DNA of 64,000 bases, from positions 236,143 through 300,142 of the forward strand of contig DHQO01000002.1 of assembly GCA_002408125.1 (NCBI GenBank). Reading direction: 5' to 3'. Origin of the DNA: Hyphomonadaceae bacterium UBA5336 (GTDB lineage Bacteria; Pseudomonadota; Alphaproteobacteria; Caulobacterales; Hyphomonadaceae). Below the pieces are notes generated by a model. That model was given only the letters and a program-made list of their open reading frames with translations. It ran no database searches and had not been told where the DNA came from. Both the position numbers and the translations under genes were made by a program. This document shows, piece by piece, positions 25,409 to 34,482 of the stretch (positions are counted from its first letter, which is position 1; every line of letters starts with the position of its first letter).

Positions 25409-27643
25409 CTAGAACCGTGCCCGCAGCGAGACGCCCACCGATGTGCCCTCGCCAAGCGAGCTGAAACCGCCGGAGGGGAATGCCCCGCCGAGCGGGCCCC
25501 GGGCGCCGGAATTGCCTGGCTCGTTCAGGAGGTTGCGGCCATAGACCGACACTTCGAACTGCTCGCTGGGGAACACATAGGTGATGTTCGCCTTCAGATC
25601 GTTGCGGGCATCGAAGTAGGTGTCGTTGCGATCCTGCGCGGCCTGCGGGTCGCGATAGGAGAAGATCAGCTGGCCGCGCAGCTGGGCCCCGGATTCAAGC
25701 TCATGATAGCCGAGAATGCCGAAGCTATAGGACCAGGGCGACACGCGCGGGGTCTTCAGGGCGAGATCGGTCTCGTCGACGACGCCATCGCCGCTGAGAT
25801 CGTAGAAGACCTCGGTGTACTCCATGTCGACATAGCCGGCATTCGCGAGCAGCTCGATGCCCTCGACCGGCACAAAGATGAACTCGGCATCAAAACCGGT
25901 CGACTTCGCATCGGCGGCATTGGTCAGCGTCTGGATGATATCCGTGGTGATCGTCTGGTTCACCGTGCGCTGCAGGCCGTCGAACTCGTTGTGGAAGATC
26001 GCGAGATTGGCCCGCAACCGGTTGTCGAAATAGTCGCCCTTGGAGCCGATCTCATAGGTTGTCACGGTTTCCTGGTCGAACTTGCCGGGATCGATCGGCG
26101 AGGCGAGGCGGAGGTTGAAGCCGCCGCTGCGGGTCGCCTGCGAGACCGTGGCATAGAGCAGGACATCCTCGTTCGGCGTGTATTCCAGGCCGAGCTTTGG
26201 CGACAGGCTGTTCCAGGAGTCGCTATCGTCCACCGTGATCAGTGAGAAGTCGCAGAATTCCTCCGAGGCATCACACCCGCCAGGCTGGCGCCGCACGATC
26301 CGGGCCGATTTCTCCTCGTAGGAATAGCGCAGGCCGGCCACCAGGTTCAGCTGGTCGCTGAGGGCATAGGTCCCCTGGGCGAACACGCCGTAGGAAGAAT
26401 GGTCCTGCGTGCCGCCGCCGCCCTGCGGGCCGGCAATGAACGGGTCGCGGTCCTCGGCCAGGAAGACATCCTGGGTGAAGTAGAAAACGCCCGTGGTCAG
26501 GTCGAGATCGCCAAAGGTGCCGGCATAGCGCAGCTCGTTGCTGAACTGCTCCTGATCGATATACGAGTTGGAGTGGAACAGCAGGGCCGGCGAGGCGTCG
26601 ATATCCGTCGCGCCGCTGCTCTCATAGGCGCGATAGCCGAAGATATTGGTGATCACACCATTGCCGAAACCGACATTGATACTGGTATCAGAGGTCAGCG
26701 AGGTCCATTCCAGTTTCACCGGGTCGACACGGTTCAGATTGAGCATAAACCCATCGCCTTCGCCGATCAGGTTGAAGCCCTGCTCGGCCGCGCCGTCGCC
26801 TTCTTCCTCGCCCACGTCCAGGATAAAGGTCTGCTCGACGCTTTCGCCCAGCGACAGCGACAGGGTGGGCCGCAGGAACCAGGTCTCCTGCTCGCCGAAG
26901 GGCTCGCCATCGAACTCGTTGGTGAACCAGCCTTCGTCCTTGCGGTAGAGACCGGCGACCCGCAGATCCGCAACGCCCGGGGCCAGCGAGGTCTCGTATG
27001 CGCCGGCAACGGAATATTCCGGACCCGTCTCATAGGAGACATAGACTTCGCCGCCGGTTTCCCCGGACGGACGGCGGGTTTCCATCAGCACCGCGCCGCC
27101 GGTCACGTTCCGGCCGAACAAGGTGCCCTGCGGCCCGCGCAGGATCTGAACATTGGCGAGGTCATATGTGTCGACCACATTGCCTGCCGGAATGCCGAGA
27201 TAGACCCCGTTCATGAACACGGCGACCGCCGGCTCGATGGACACGATGGAGCTGTTCGAGCCCACACCGCGAATGGTGAAATTGGCCAGCGATTTCGAGT
27301 TGCCGTTCCGGTCCAGCGTGGCGTTCGGAGAGATGATCCCGACATCCTCAAGGCTGCGGAAATTCAGCGCATCAAGCTGCGCGCTGGTCAGCGCGGTGAC
27401 CGCAATCGGCACCGACTGGATATCCTCGGCGACGGATTTCTTCTGCGTGGTCACCGTGACGGTGGACATCATCGCAACCGAATCCTCGCGGTCGGCCTCC
27501 TCGTCAGCGTCCTGCGCGACAGCCATGCCCGACAGGGTCAGCGACACGGTCAGCAGCGCGGTCCCCAGCCGCAGGCTGCGCAGGCTCAGGGCATGTGCAG
27601 GTGAACGCTCGGAGTCCCGCCGAGCGCTGGAAATGGAAAACAT
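25409..27643 (-). CDS. TonB-dependent outer-membrane receptor
   Basis: 744-residue outer-membrane transporter. Start 27643 (MFSISSARRD, GGGAGGAG upstream) gives a signal peptide ending GMAVAQ. Plug domain: VTVTTQKKSVAEDIQSVPIAVTALTSAQL, FTIRGVGSN, 'VQILRGPQGTLFGRNVTGG'; 22-strand barrel ending with the canonical terminal Phe (GVSLRARF). The CirA/FyuA-like SVPIAVTA class is abundant in alphaproteobacteria and often serves xenobiotics, terpenoids or siderophores; the ligand is unknown. The upstream gap carries several palindromes and faces the FAH gene. Confidence 0.92.
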   Translation of the reverse strand: MFSISSARRDSERSPAHALSLRSLRLGTALLTVSLTLSGMAVAQDADEEADREDSVAMMSTVTVTTQKKSVAEDIQSVPIAVTALTSAQLDALNFRSLEDVGIISPNATLDRNGNSKSLANFTIRGVGSNSSIVSIEPAVAVFMNGVYLGIPAGNVVDTYDLANVQILRGPQGTLFGRNVTGGAVLMETRRPSGETGGEVYVSYETGPEYSVAGAYETSLAPGVADLRVAGLYRKDEGWFTNEFDGEPFGEQETWFLRPTLSLSLGESVEQTFILDVGEEEGDGAAEQGFNLIGEGDGFMLNLNRVDPVKLEWTSLTSDTSINVGFGNGVITNIFGYRAYESSGATDIDASPALLFHSNSYIDQEQFSNELRYAGTFGDLDLTTGVFYFTQDVFLAEDRDPFIAGPQGGGGTQDHSSYGVFAQGTYALSDQLNLVAGLRYSYEEKSARIVRRQPGGCDASEEFCDFSLITVDDSDSWNSLSPKLGLEYTPNEDVLLYATVSQATRSGGFNLRLASPIDPGKFDQETVTTYEIGSKGDYFDNRLRANLAIFHNEFDGLQRTVNQTITTDIIQTLTNAADAKSTGFDAEFIFVPVEGIELLANAGYVDMEYTEVFYDLSGDGVVDETDLALKTPRVSPWSYSFGILGYHELESGAQLRGQLIFSYRDPQAAQDRNDTYFDARNDLKANITYVFPSEQFEVSVYGRNLLNEPGNSGARGPLGGAFPSGGFSSLGEGTSVGVSLRARF

Positions 27644-27991
27644 CAAAACTCCTCCCAATTTCGCCCGGTCATTGCTGTTTTCTTGACCGGCGTGCGATAC
27701 GCATCGTGCATATGATATCCACGATCTGCGGCGATATTGGGCGAAGCCAGTGAGGCGAACTATATGACAATGATCGCTGAGCGATAGTTCCCAGCTATCA
27801 CTGCTTCACACTTACAAGTCGCTTGAGATCGCACTTTTGCGGCGCACGATATCCTGCAGGTATCGGCGGCACCCAATTCACGTCTCACTCCCAATCTTTC
27901 CAATCTCTATCCCTCCCCCAAACGAGCGCCAGCCGGATGCAGCACGCATCCCTAGCCCGACAGGCGCCCAGATCCGGGGAAGGAAAACCAG
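27644..27991. promoter_or_regulatory. Divergent regulatory region with palindromes
   Basis: 348 bases without a gene between the TonB receptor and the FAH-family gene. Dyads seen: ATCGCT-G-AGCGAT at 27773-27785, overlapping GATAG-N7-CTATC just after it, and CGATA-tCCTGCAGG-TATCG at 27847-27865. Which regulator binds is unknown; none is encoded next to this gap. Confidence 0.4.
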
Positions 27992-28831
27992 ATGAAACTT
28001 GCCACTTATGCCGGCAGCGCCGGCCCACAGACCGGACTGATCGTCGGTGACACACTCGTGCCGACAGGCCTTGCGCACGACATGATCGGGCTCATCACGG
28101 ACTGGGAGGAATTGCGCGGGCAGCTCGCCGAAAAGGCCGCGTCCGGCGCCGGCATCCCGCTGGCAGACGTGACGCTGCTCGCCCCCGTGCCGCGCCCCGG
28201 CAAGGTCTTCGCGATTGGCCTGAACTATGCAGACCATATTGCCGAAAGCAAAATGGAAACCCCGGAGCACCAGCTCTGGTTCACCAAGGCCGTGACCTCG
28301 ATCAACGCACCCTTCGCACCGGTCCAGATCGCGAAGGGCACCGCCACAGTCGACTATGAGGTCGAGCTTGTCGCGGTGATCGGCAAGCGCGGCCGGCATA
28401 TCCGCGCGGCGGACGCGAAGCACCACATTTTCGGCTACTGCGTCGGCAATGACGTCACCGAGCGCTTCTGGCAGCACCGCACCAGGCAATGGAGCCTCGG
28501 CAAGAGCTTCGACACCCATGCGCCCATAGGGCCCTGGATCACCACGGCAGACGAGATTGCCGATCCGCACGCTCTCGATATCCGGTGCAGCGTGAACGGC
28601 GAAGTACGCCAGAACTCGAACACCAGCCACCTGGTCTTCAATGTCTGGCAGCAGATCGAACATCTCTCCACCGCCATGACGCTGGAGCCCGGCGACCTCA
28701 TCTTCACCGGCACGCCCGGCGGGGTCGGCGCGGCCATGGACCCGAAACAGTTCCTGCAGCCCGGCGATGTGGTGCGCTGCGAGGTGGGCGGGCTCGGCGC
28801 CATCGAAGCGGTGATGGAAGCGGAGGCCTGA
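27992..28831 (+). CDS. Fumarylacetoacetate hydrolase-family protein
   Basis: 279-residue FAH-fold enzyme (acylpyruvase / 2-hydroxyhepta-2,4-diene-1,7-dioate isomerase-like) acting on ring-cleavage products in the cytoplasm. Start region MKLATYAG; catalytic domain from about residue 70 (GKVFAIGLNYADHI). Metal ligands sit in VDYEVELVAVIGKRGRHI (ExE) and GYCVGNDVTER (Asp), and the C-terminal LEPGDLIFTGTPGGVG is diagnostic. GGAAGGAAAA precedes the ATG. One of two FAH-type enzymes in this stretch, so successive steps or parallel substrates are likely. Confidence 0.9.
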   Translation: MKLATYAGSAGPQTGLIVGDTLVPTGLAHDMIGLITDWEELRGQLAEKAASGAGIPLADVTLLAPVPRPGKVFAIGLNYADHIAESKMETPEHQLWFTKAVTSINAPFAPVQIAKGTATVDYEVELVAVIGKRGRHIRAADAKHHIFGYCVGNDVTERFWQHRTRQWSLGKSFDTHAPIGPWITTADEIADPHALDIRCSVNGEVRQNSNTSHLVFNVWQQIEHLSTAMTLEPGDLIFTGTPGGVGAAMDPKQFLQPGDVVRCEVGGLGAIEAVMEAEA

Positions 28832-28846
28832 CGGCCCCGGCCTTCC

Positions 28847-30436
28847 TCAGCCCTCCGCCTCAAGCCGTTTGCGCAACTCGGCCTTGGCGATCTTGTCCAG
28901 GGTCGAGCGCGGGAAATCATCCACCAGCCGGATGCCATGGGGCACCTTGAAGCTCGCCAGCTGTTGCTCGCAGGCCGCCAGCGCCTGCTCGGCAAAATCC
29001 GGCGGCGCGGCATCGGCTGGCGTCCAGAGACGGACAAAGGCAATTGGCACTTCCTGCAACATCTGATGGGGTTGGGCGACCACAGCCACCTCGCGGACAC
29101 CGGGAACTGACGCAATCACCCGCTCGATTTCCGAAGCGGCGACATTCTCCCCGCCCACTTTCAGCATGTCCTTGGACCGGTCGGCAAAGACCAGCCAGCC
29201 ATCCTCGGCGAACGTTACCCGGTCGCCGGTAATCATCCAGCCATCCGGGCCGAAGGCGGCCGCCGTGGCTTCGGGGTTTTCCATATACTCGCTGAAGAGA
29301 GAGAGCCCGCGCACGCCGCGCACGAAGAGGTCGCCCGTCTCGCCGCGCTCGACCGGTGTGCCGTCCTCCCGGCGCACCGAGATGCCGTATTCCGGCGCGG
29401 CACGCCCCATGGACATGGGGCGATCAGGATGGAAAGGCGAGCCGACAATACCGTGGGTGACGGTCTCCGTCATGCCCCACCAGCCCAGCGTGCGCACGCC
29501 GAAATGGGCATCGAACGGCAGGTCGCAGGCGCCATTGCCCCACATGCGGAAATGGTGCGTGTCGGGCTTTTCCTGCTGCATCAGGGCATAGAGCACGAAG
29601 GGCACCATGCTGGTCCAGGTGCAGCGATGCTTCAGTGCCACCGGCCAGAAGCGCGAGGCGGAAAAGCGTGGCTGGAGCACAATCGTCGCGCCTACCCAGA
29701 GCGAGGCCATGACCGAATAGATCTGTGCATTGGTGTGGAACATCGGCAGGTAGACCATGTGGACATCGTCAGGGCGCAGGGCCTCGTGGGACGCGCTGAC
29801 CTGCCCGCCCCACAGGGCATTGGCATGGGTCCACAACACGCCCTTGGGACGCGATGTCGTGCCGGAGGTGAACTGCACGCCGAAAGGCGCGGCGCAGTCA
29901 GAGAGGCCCGGCGGACAGGTGGATGGATCAGCCGGCAGGGCCGAGAAACTCTCGCTGGCCGAAGGCGCACGGGCGGGCATGTCGCCGGCATCACTGTCGG
30001 TGACGGCGATCCACTCCGCCCCCGGGAAGGCACCGGCCAGAAGCTCTGCATATTTCGGTTGAGTGATCGCGGCGCGGGCACGCGAGACCTCGGCAAAATA
30101 GGCAAGTTCGGCGCCGCTGGACTTGGCATTGGTGGTCACCGCCACCGCTCCGATCCAGGCGCAGCCGAGCCAGGCAAAGACCTGCTCGGGGCAGTTTTCC
30201 AGGTGGAGGATCACCCGGTCGCCGCGTCCGATGCCGCGCGCGGTGAGGCCGGCCCCGACACTGGCAACCATTTCAACAAACGCCGCATAGGACCACTGCG
30301 CGCCTGCGCCCTCGAACGGCTCCCAGATCAGGCAGGGCTTGTCCCCCAGGAGCTTCGCCTGCAGCTCCAGGAGGGTGCGCACATCCCAGCCCGTATAGGG
30401 GTTCGAACGCGGATCGAGTGTGGGCGCGGTAATCAT
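28847..30436 (-). CDS. AMP-dependent acyl-CoA ligase (CaiC/FadD-like)
   Basis: 529-residue ANL ligase. Motifs: VQFTSGTTSRPKGVLWTH (ATP/P-loop; Ser in place of the usual Gly), GWWGMTETVTHG, GWMITGDRVTF, FADRSKDMLKVGGENVAASEIE and the C-terminal catalytic Lys in RSTLDKIAKAELRK. Would form the CoA thioester of a carboxylic acid, perhaps the aromatic or aliphatic acid left by the pathway encoded nearby. Divergent from the extradiol dioxygenase gene, sharing a promoter with two TGAC-N6-GTCA-like sites. Confidence 0.9.
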   Translation of the reverse strand: MITAPTLDPRSNPYTGWDVRTLLELQAKLLGDKPCLIWEPFEGAGAQWSYAAFVEMVASVGAGLTARGIGRGDRVILHLENCPEQVFAWLGCAWIGAVAVTTNAKSSGAELAYFAEVSRARAAITQPKYAELLAGAFPGAEWIAVTDSDAGDMPARAPSASESFSALPADPSTCPPGLSDCAAPFGVQFTSGTTSRPKGVLWTHANALWGGQVSASHEALRPDDVHMVYLPMFHTNAQIYSVMASLWVGATIVLQPRFSASRFWPVALKHRCTWTSMVPFVLYALMQQEKPDTHHFRMWGNGACDLPFDAHFGVRTLGWWGMTETVTHGIVGSPFHPDRPMSMGRAAPEYGISVRREDGTPVERGETGDLFVRGVRGLSLFSEYMENPEATAAAFGPDGWMITGDRVTFAEDGWLVFADRSKDMLKVGGENVAASEIERVIASVPGVREVAVVAQPHQMLQEVPIAFVRLWTPADAAPPDFAEQALAACEQQLASFKVPHGIRLVDDFPRSTLDKIAKAELRKRLEAEG

Positions 30437-30483
30437 CGGGCGGTGTCCTTAACTGGCAGGGTGGACAGCCTGCCACCCAATAT

Positions 30484-30497
30484 TGACTATTTGGTCA
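30484..30497. promoter_or_regulatory. TetR-type operator-like palindrome (TGAC-N6-GTCA)
   Basis: TGACTATTTGGTCA between the divergent ligase and dioxygenase genes. Same TGAC-N6-GTCA frame as the perfect palindrome at 32745. Confidence 0.5.
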
Positions 30498-30512
30498 GTT
30501 CCTGCCACAGGG

Positions 30513-30526
30513 GGACGAAATGGTCA
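30513..30526. promoter_or_regulatory. Second, weaker TGAC-N6-GTCA-like site
   Basis: GGACGAAATGGTCA, 29 bases after the first site (about three helical turns), in the same divergent promoter. One position off the palindrome. Confidence 0.35.
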
Positions 30527-30650
30527 AAATCAATTCCGGGAGGCAAGGCTGCATCGGGCGGGTGAACCGCCACAGGCCGCGCGCCTGCCTCCGGGAGCGC
30601 TGACGACCGACATGTCTGATGCGAACGCGCCTCACCGGAGACACCCTGCA

Positions 30651-31751
30651 ATGACCGAGTTTCAGTCCGACCCGCATCTGGCGCGCGCCACCGCGCCCGT
30701 GGTCAAGGCGCAGGACCTCGCCTTCGTCATGTTCGAGCGTCCCGATCTCGATCTGATGGCGCGTTTCCTCGGCGATTTCGGGATGAAACAGGCCGAGCGC
30801 TCAGACGACCGGCTGGTCATGCGCGGCGCGCGCGGCCCCGGTCCGGCCCATGTCACCTGGAAGGCGGCCAAACCATGCTTTAAAGGCTTTGCCCTGCGTG
30901 TGGCGGATCGCTCCGATCTCGACGCCCTCGCGGCCCTGCCGGAAGCTTCCGGCATCGAACCGCTCGACCTGCCGGGCGGCGGGCTGCATGTTCGCCTGAA
31001 AGACCCGGCCGGATTCGATATCTGGGCCGTGGCCGAACAGGCGCCCATCGCCACAGACGAGATCCGCGCGCCCACACCAGCCAACACTCCCATCGAAAGA
31101 GACCGCCTGAACGCCGGCGTGCGCCCGCCTCCCTCGCCGGCAACCGTGCTGCGCCCGGGTCATTGCGTGCTCGGCGTCCTGGAATTCCTGGAGACCGCGC
31201 AATGGTACATCCAGACTTTCGGGCTCATTCCCTCCGACATCCAGTATCTCGATGACGGCACGCCGGCGCTGACCTTCCTGCGCTGCGATCGCGGCGCAGA
31301 GCCTGCCGACCATCACACCGTGGTCGTCTCGCAGAATGTCACCAACACCTACAGCCATTCGGCCTATGAGGTGATCGATCTTGACGATGTGGCCATGGGC
31401 CAGGAATTCCTGCTCTCCAAGGGCTGGAAGCATGCCTGGGGCGTCGGCCGCCATCTGCTCGGCAGCCAGATTTTCGACTATTGGCGCGACCCGTATGGCG
31501 ACAAGGTCGAGCACTATGCCGATGGCGACCTGTTCGACGCCTCGGTCGAAACCGGCCACAGCCTACTGAACGCCGCCGGGCTCTACCAGTGGGGCCCGCC
31601 GGTTCCGAAGGACTTCGAAAAGCCGAAACTGACGCCGGGATTCCTGCTGAAGGTGATCGGCAACATCCGCAAGAGCCGCGAGTTGAGCTTTGCCCGCGTG
31701 AAGCGCCTGATGGCGGCCATCGATGCTCCCTCACGCCCCTGGCTGAAATAG
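30651..31751 (+). CDS. Type I extradiol dioxygenase-like VOC protein
   Basis: 366 residues with two VOC modules, as in 2,3-dihydroxybiphenyl/catechol 2,3-dioxygenases that open catecholic rings beside the hydroxyls. The metal triad is present in the second module: His171 (RPGHCVLG), His236 (YSHSAYEV) and Glu287 (DKVEHY). Start at 30651 chosen for GGAGA 12 bases upstream; ATG at 30612 is an alternative. Followed 10 bases later by an FAH-family gene, the usual next step after meta cleavage. C-terminal extension of about 70 residues is atypical. Confidence 0.85.
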   Translation: MTEFQSDPHLARATAPVVKAQDLAFVMFERPDLDLMARFLGDFGMKQAERSDDRLVMRGARGPGPAHVTWKAAKPCFKGFALRVADRSDLDALAALPEASGIEPLDLPGGGLHVRLKDPAGFDIWAVAEQAPIATDEIRAPTPANTPIERDRLNAGVRPPPSPATVLRPGHCVLGVLEFLETAQWYIQTFGLIPSDIQYLDDGTPALTFLRCDRGAEPADHHTVVVSQNVTNTYSHSAYEVIDLDDVAMGQEFLLSKGWKHAWGVGRHLLGSQIFDYWRDPYGDKVEHYADGDLFDASVETGHSLLNAAGLYQWGPPVPKDFEKPKLTPGFLLKVIGNIRKSRELSFARVKRLMAAIDAPSRPWLK

Positions 31752-31761
31752 GAGAAACCAA

Positions 31762-32736
31762 ATGGCACTGAGAGTTGCGCGAGTATCAACAAACGACGGC
31801 ACGGTCTGGGCCGTGGAGAGCCCGGACGGCCTGCGCCGCCTCTCGCAGGCTTATGCGACGACACGGGATTTCTTCGAGCAGGGCGGCGCGGCAGATGCTG
31901 AAGCCGCGATGACAGACGGCGCACAGGTAGAGGCGACGGCGTTTCTCAGCCCCGTCACACAGGACGCAAAATTCGTCTGTCAGGCAACAAACTATGCCGA
32001 TCACATCCGCGAAGTGGGCGGGGATCCGTCGCATGTCGTGAACAACATCCTGTTCGTGAAAGCCTCCTCCTGTATCGCCCCGCCGGACAGTGACATCATC
32101 TGCCCGGCGCATGTGCAGTTGCTGGATTATGAAATCGAGCTGGGCCTTGTCCTGAAGCGCGGCTTCGACGGCCCCCAGGCGATCACGCCGGAGACGCTGG
32201 CCGACTGGGTCGGCGGGCTGGTGATCGTGAATGATATCACGGCGCGCGATGTCCAGATCAGCCATATGCAGTTTCACAAATCCAAGAGTTACCGCACCTT
32301 TGGCCCGGTCGGCCCCTGGCTGGTTCTGCCGACGCCGGACGAACTGGCCCGCCTGTTCGAGCTGGAGCTGGAACTGAAAGTGGATGGCGAGGTGCGCCAG
32401 AAGGCGCTGGCGCGCGAGATGATCTTCAAACCCGCCGAGACGCTCACCGAGCTGTCGCAGATCATGGACCTTGCGCCCGGAGACCTCATTGCCACGGGCA
32501 CGCCCGCCGGCGTCGCCCTGCGCCCGCCGCCCAGCTTTATCCAGGCGCTTGCCGGCTTCATGAGCCCGGCCGCGCGCTTCAAAGCCTTCCTGAAAGGCCA
32601 GCTCAAGCGCCCGCAATATCTCAAGCCCGGTCAGACCATGACCTCCACGGTCCGCAGCGCCGACGGCGCACTCGATCTCGGCCAGCAGACCAACCGGGTG
32701 GTCGCGGCCAGCAGCGCCCCCGGCGCCACAAAATAG
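31762..32736 (+). CDS. Fumarylacetoacetate hydrolase-family protein
   Basis: 324-residue FAH-fold hydrolase. Catalytic region from about residue 70 (KFVCQATNYADHIREVGG), metal ligands in LLDYEIELGLVLKRG and IVNDITARDVQ, substrate loop KSYRTFGPVGPWLV, and APGDLIATGTPAGVALRPPPSF. The last motif, with a long PPPSFIQ insertion, is typical of the 2,4-diketo-acid/acylpyruvate hydrolase branch found beside VOC dioxygenases. Cotranscribed with the dioxygenase (10-base gap). Ribosome site TAGGAGAAACC. Confidence 0.9.
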   Translation: MALRVARVSTNDGTVWAVESPDGLRRLSQAYATTRDFFEQGGAADAEAAMTDGAQVEATAFLSPVTQDAKFVCQATNYADHIREVGGDPSHVVNNILFVKASSCIAPPDSDIICPAHVQLLDYEIELGLVLKRGFDGPQAITPETLADWVGGLVIVNDITARDVQISHMQFHKSKSYRTFGPVGPWLVLPTPDELARLFELELELKVDGEVRQKALAREMIFKPAETLTELSQIMDLAPGDLIATGTPAGVALRPPPSFIQALAGFMSPAARFKAFLKGQLKRPQYLKPGQTMTSTVRSADGALDLGQQTNRVVAASSAPGATK

Positions 32737-32744
32737 AACATAAT

Positions 32745-32758
32745 TGACCAAAAGGTCA
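32745..32758. promoter_or_regulatory. Perfect TGACC-AAAA-GGTCA palindrome before the sulfatase
   Basis: 14-bp perfect dyad between the FAH gene and the sulfatase, immediately before its GGGAGGA ribosome site. A TetR-type operator here would control the sulfatase separately from the upstream genes. Confidence 0.6.
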
Positions 32759-32774
32759 GCATTGGGAGGAAAAC

Positions 32775-34481
32775 ATGAACCGCCGCACGCTATTGCTTTC
32801 CACGCTGGGCGTGGCCGCCCTGGGCTATGCCGGCTGGCGCTATCAGTCCCGCCCGAAGCCACGCCCGCGCCTCGACCTCAGCGGAGCGCGCAAATCCGGC
32901 CTCAACATCCTTTTCGTCCTGTCCGACCAGGAGCGAAGCTGGGATCTCTATCCGCCCGGCTTCATCGAAACCCACTGTCCGGCGCGCACGCGGCTGCTCG
33001 AACGCGGCACTTATGTCGACGGCGCACACACGCCGATCCAGCTCTGTTCCATGGCGCGCGGGGTGGTCTATACCGGTGTGCACGCCCAGAATAACGGCGT
33101 GTGGGAGAATGTGCCGATCCCGACCGCCTCGGATCTTTCCACCGAACTGCCGACGCTCGGCACGCTGATGCAGGATGCCGGCTACCGCACGGGCTATGCC
33201 GGCAAGTGGCACCTGTCCAAGCTGCACCCCCACAATGTCCCCCTACCCGAGGACGAGGTGAATTCCATCATTCGCAGCTATGGTTTCGATGAAAGTGAGA
33301 TCCGTCATGAGCGCGACGGCGCCAATGGCGGGTTCGAGGAGGACGGGCTCACGGTCGCTGAATCCCTGCGCTTCATCAACCGCAACAAGGATGGCGACCA
33401 GCCCTGGTTCCTGGCGGTGAACCTGCTCAATCCCCATGATGTGATGTACTATACCTCCGGCCCGGAGATGACGGCGAGCCGGGTGACCCACTATCCCGAC
33501 GAAAGCGTGCGCCCGCCCAGCGACCCTTTCTACCAGACCGATCTCGGCTATGAGGTCTTCGGTGACTGGGGAGAGGCGTCCCTGCCCGGCCGGCCCGAAG
33601 CCGTGCGCAACTATATGGGCGCCTATTATTCGACCATGGGCGAGATGGAGATGACCGATCCGCGCGTGGCGCGCGACTTCCAGAATTTCTACTGGAACTG
33701 CACCCGCGACTGTGATCGACACCTGGCCGCCCTGCTCGACGGGCTGGAAGCCTCGGGCGAGGCGGATCGCACCATCATTGTCTTCACATCCGATCACGGA
33801 GAATATCTCGGCGTACACGGATTGCGCGGCAAGGGCGTGACCGCCTATCGCGAGGCGAGCAAGATCCCGCTCGTCATCTGCCATCCCGATGGCATGAAGG
33901 GCGAGACGGTGAAAGCGCTCGCCTCACAGCTCGATCTCGCCCCGACCCTTCTCTCGCTGGCCGGTGTGGATGAGGGTGCGCTGAAAGAGCAGGCCTCAGG
34001 CTTGAAGGGCCATGATCTCAGCGCGCTGGCGGAAAGCCCGGACGCGCAGACACAGCGCGATCTCGACGGCATCCTCACCTACTGGACCAGCATTGCCTTC
34101 ATCGACCCGAACGGCCCGCGCATCCTGGCCGAGGCGCTGGAGAAACAGGGCCTGTCACAACGCATCGCGCAGTTTTCTGCCGTGCAGAAAGTCGACTGGG
34201 ACAAGCGCGGCCAGATGCGCGGGCTCTATGATGGGCGCTGGAAATTCTCCCGCTATTTCAGCCCGTCAGACCATCACCTCCCTGCGAGCTGGGAGGAGCT
34301 CGTCGCGCGCAACGATATCGAGCTTTACGATACGCTCACCGATCCCACCGAGCGGCAGAACCTCGCCACAAACCCGGCTTTCCAGGCCGAGGTCGAGCGC
34401 ATGAACCAGCGGACAAATGCGATGATCCAGACCGAGGTCGGCGAGGATCGCGGCAATTTCCTGCCCATATTCGTGCGCTAG
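32775..34481 (+). CDS. Sulfatase (choline-sulfatase/PMH-like) with atypical CSMAR motif
   Basis: 568-residue arylsulfatase-fold enzyme, exported or membrane-anchored by an N-terminal helix (RRTLLLSTLGVAALGYAG). Alkaline-phosphatase-superfamily elements: NILFVLSDQERSW (metal Asp), YAGKWHLSK, NPHDVMYY, VFTSDHGEYLGVHGL (metal Asp/His). The nucleophile motif is C91-S-M-A-R (33045 onward) in place of CxPxR: the Cys to be converted to formylglycine and the Arg are kept, but Pro is Met. Might hydrolyse an organic sulfate or phosphonate ester; the altered motif makes maturation uncertain. Its own palindromic promoter site precedes it. Confidence 0.87.
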   Translation: MNRRTLLLSTLGVAALGYAGWRYQSRPKPRPRLDLSGARKSGLNILFVLSDQERSWDLYPPGFIETHCPARTRLLERGTYVDGAHTPIQLCSMARGVVYTGVHAQNNGVWENVPIPTASDLSTELPTLGTLMQDAGYRTGYAGKWHLSKLHPHNVPLPEDEVNSIIRSYGFDESEIRHERDGANGGFEEDGLTVAESLRFINRNKDGDQPWFLAVNLLNPHDVMYYTSGPEMTASRVTHYPDESVRPPSDPFYQTDLGYEVFGDWGEASLPGRPEAVRNYMGAYYSTMGEMEMTDPRVARDFQNFYWNCTRDCDRHLAALLDGLEASGEADRTIIVFTSDHGEYLGVHGLRGKGVTAYREASKIPLVICHPDGMKGETVKALASQLDLAPTLLSLAGVDEGALKEQASGLKGHDLSALAESPDAQTQRDLDGILTYWTSIAFIDPNGPRILAEALEKQGLSQRIAQFSAVQKVDWDKRGQMRGLYDGRWKFSRYFSPSDHHLPASWEELVARNDIELYDTLTDPTERQNLATNPAFQAEVERMNQRTNAMIQTEVGEDRGNFLPIFVR

Positions 34482-34482
34482 C

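Noticed and set aside
26399..27604. 401-codon plus-strand frame opposite the TonB receptor
   Set aside because: Shadow frame; receptor motifs are on the minus strand.
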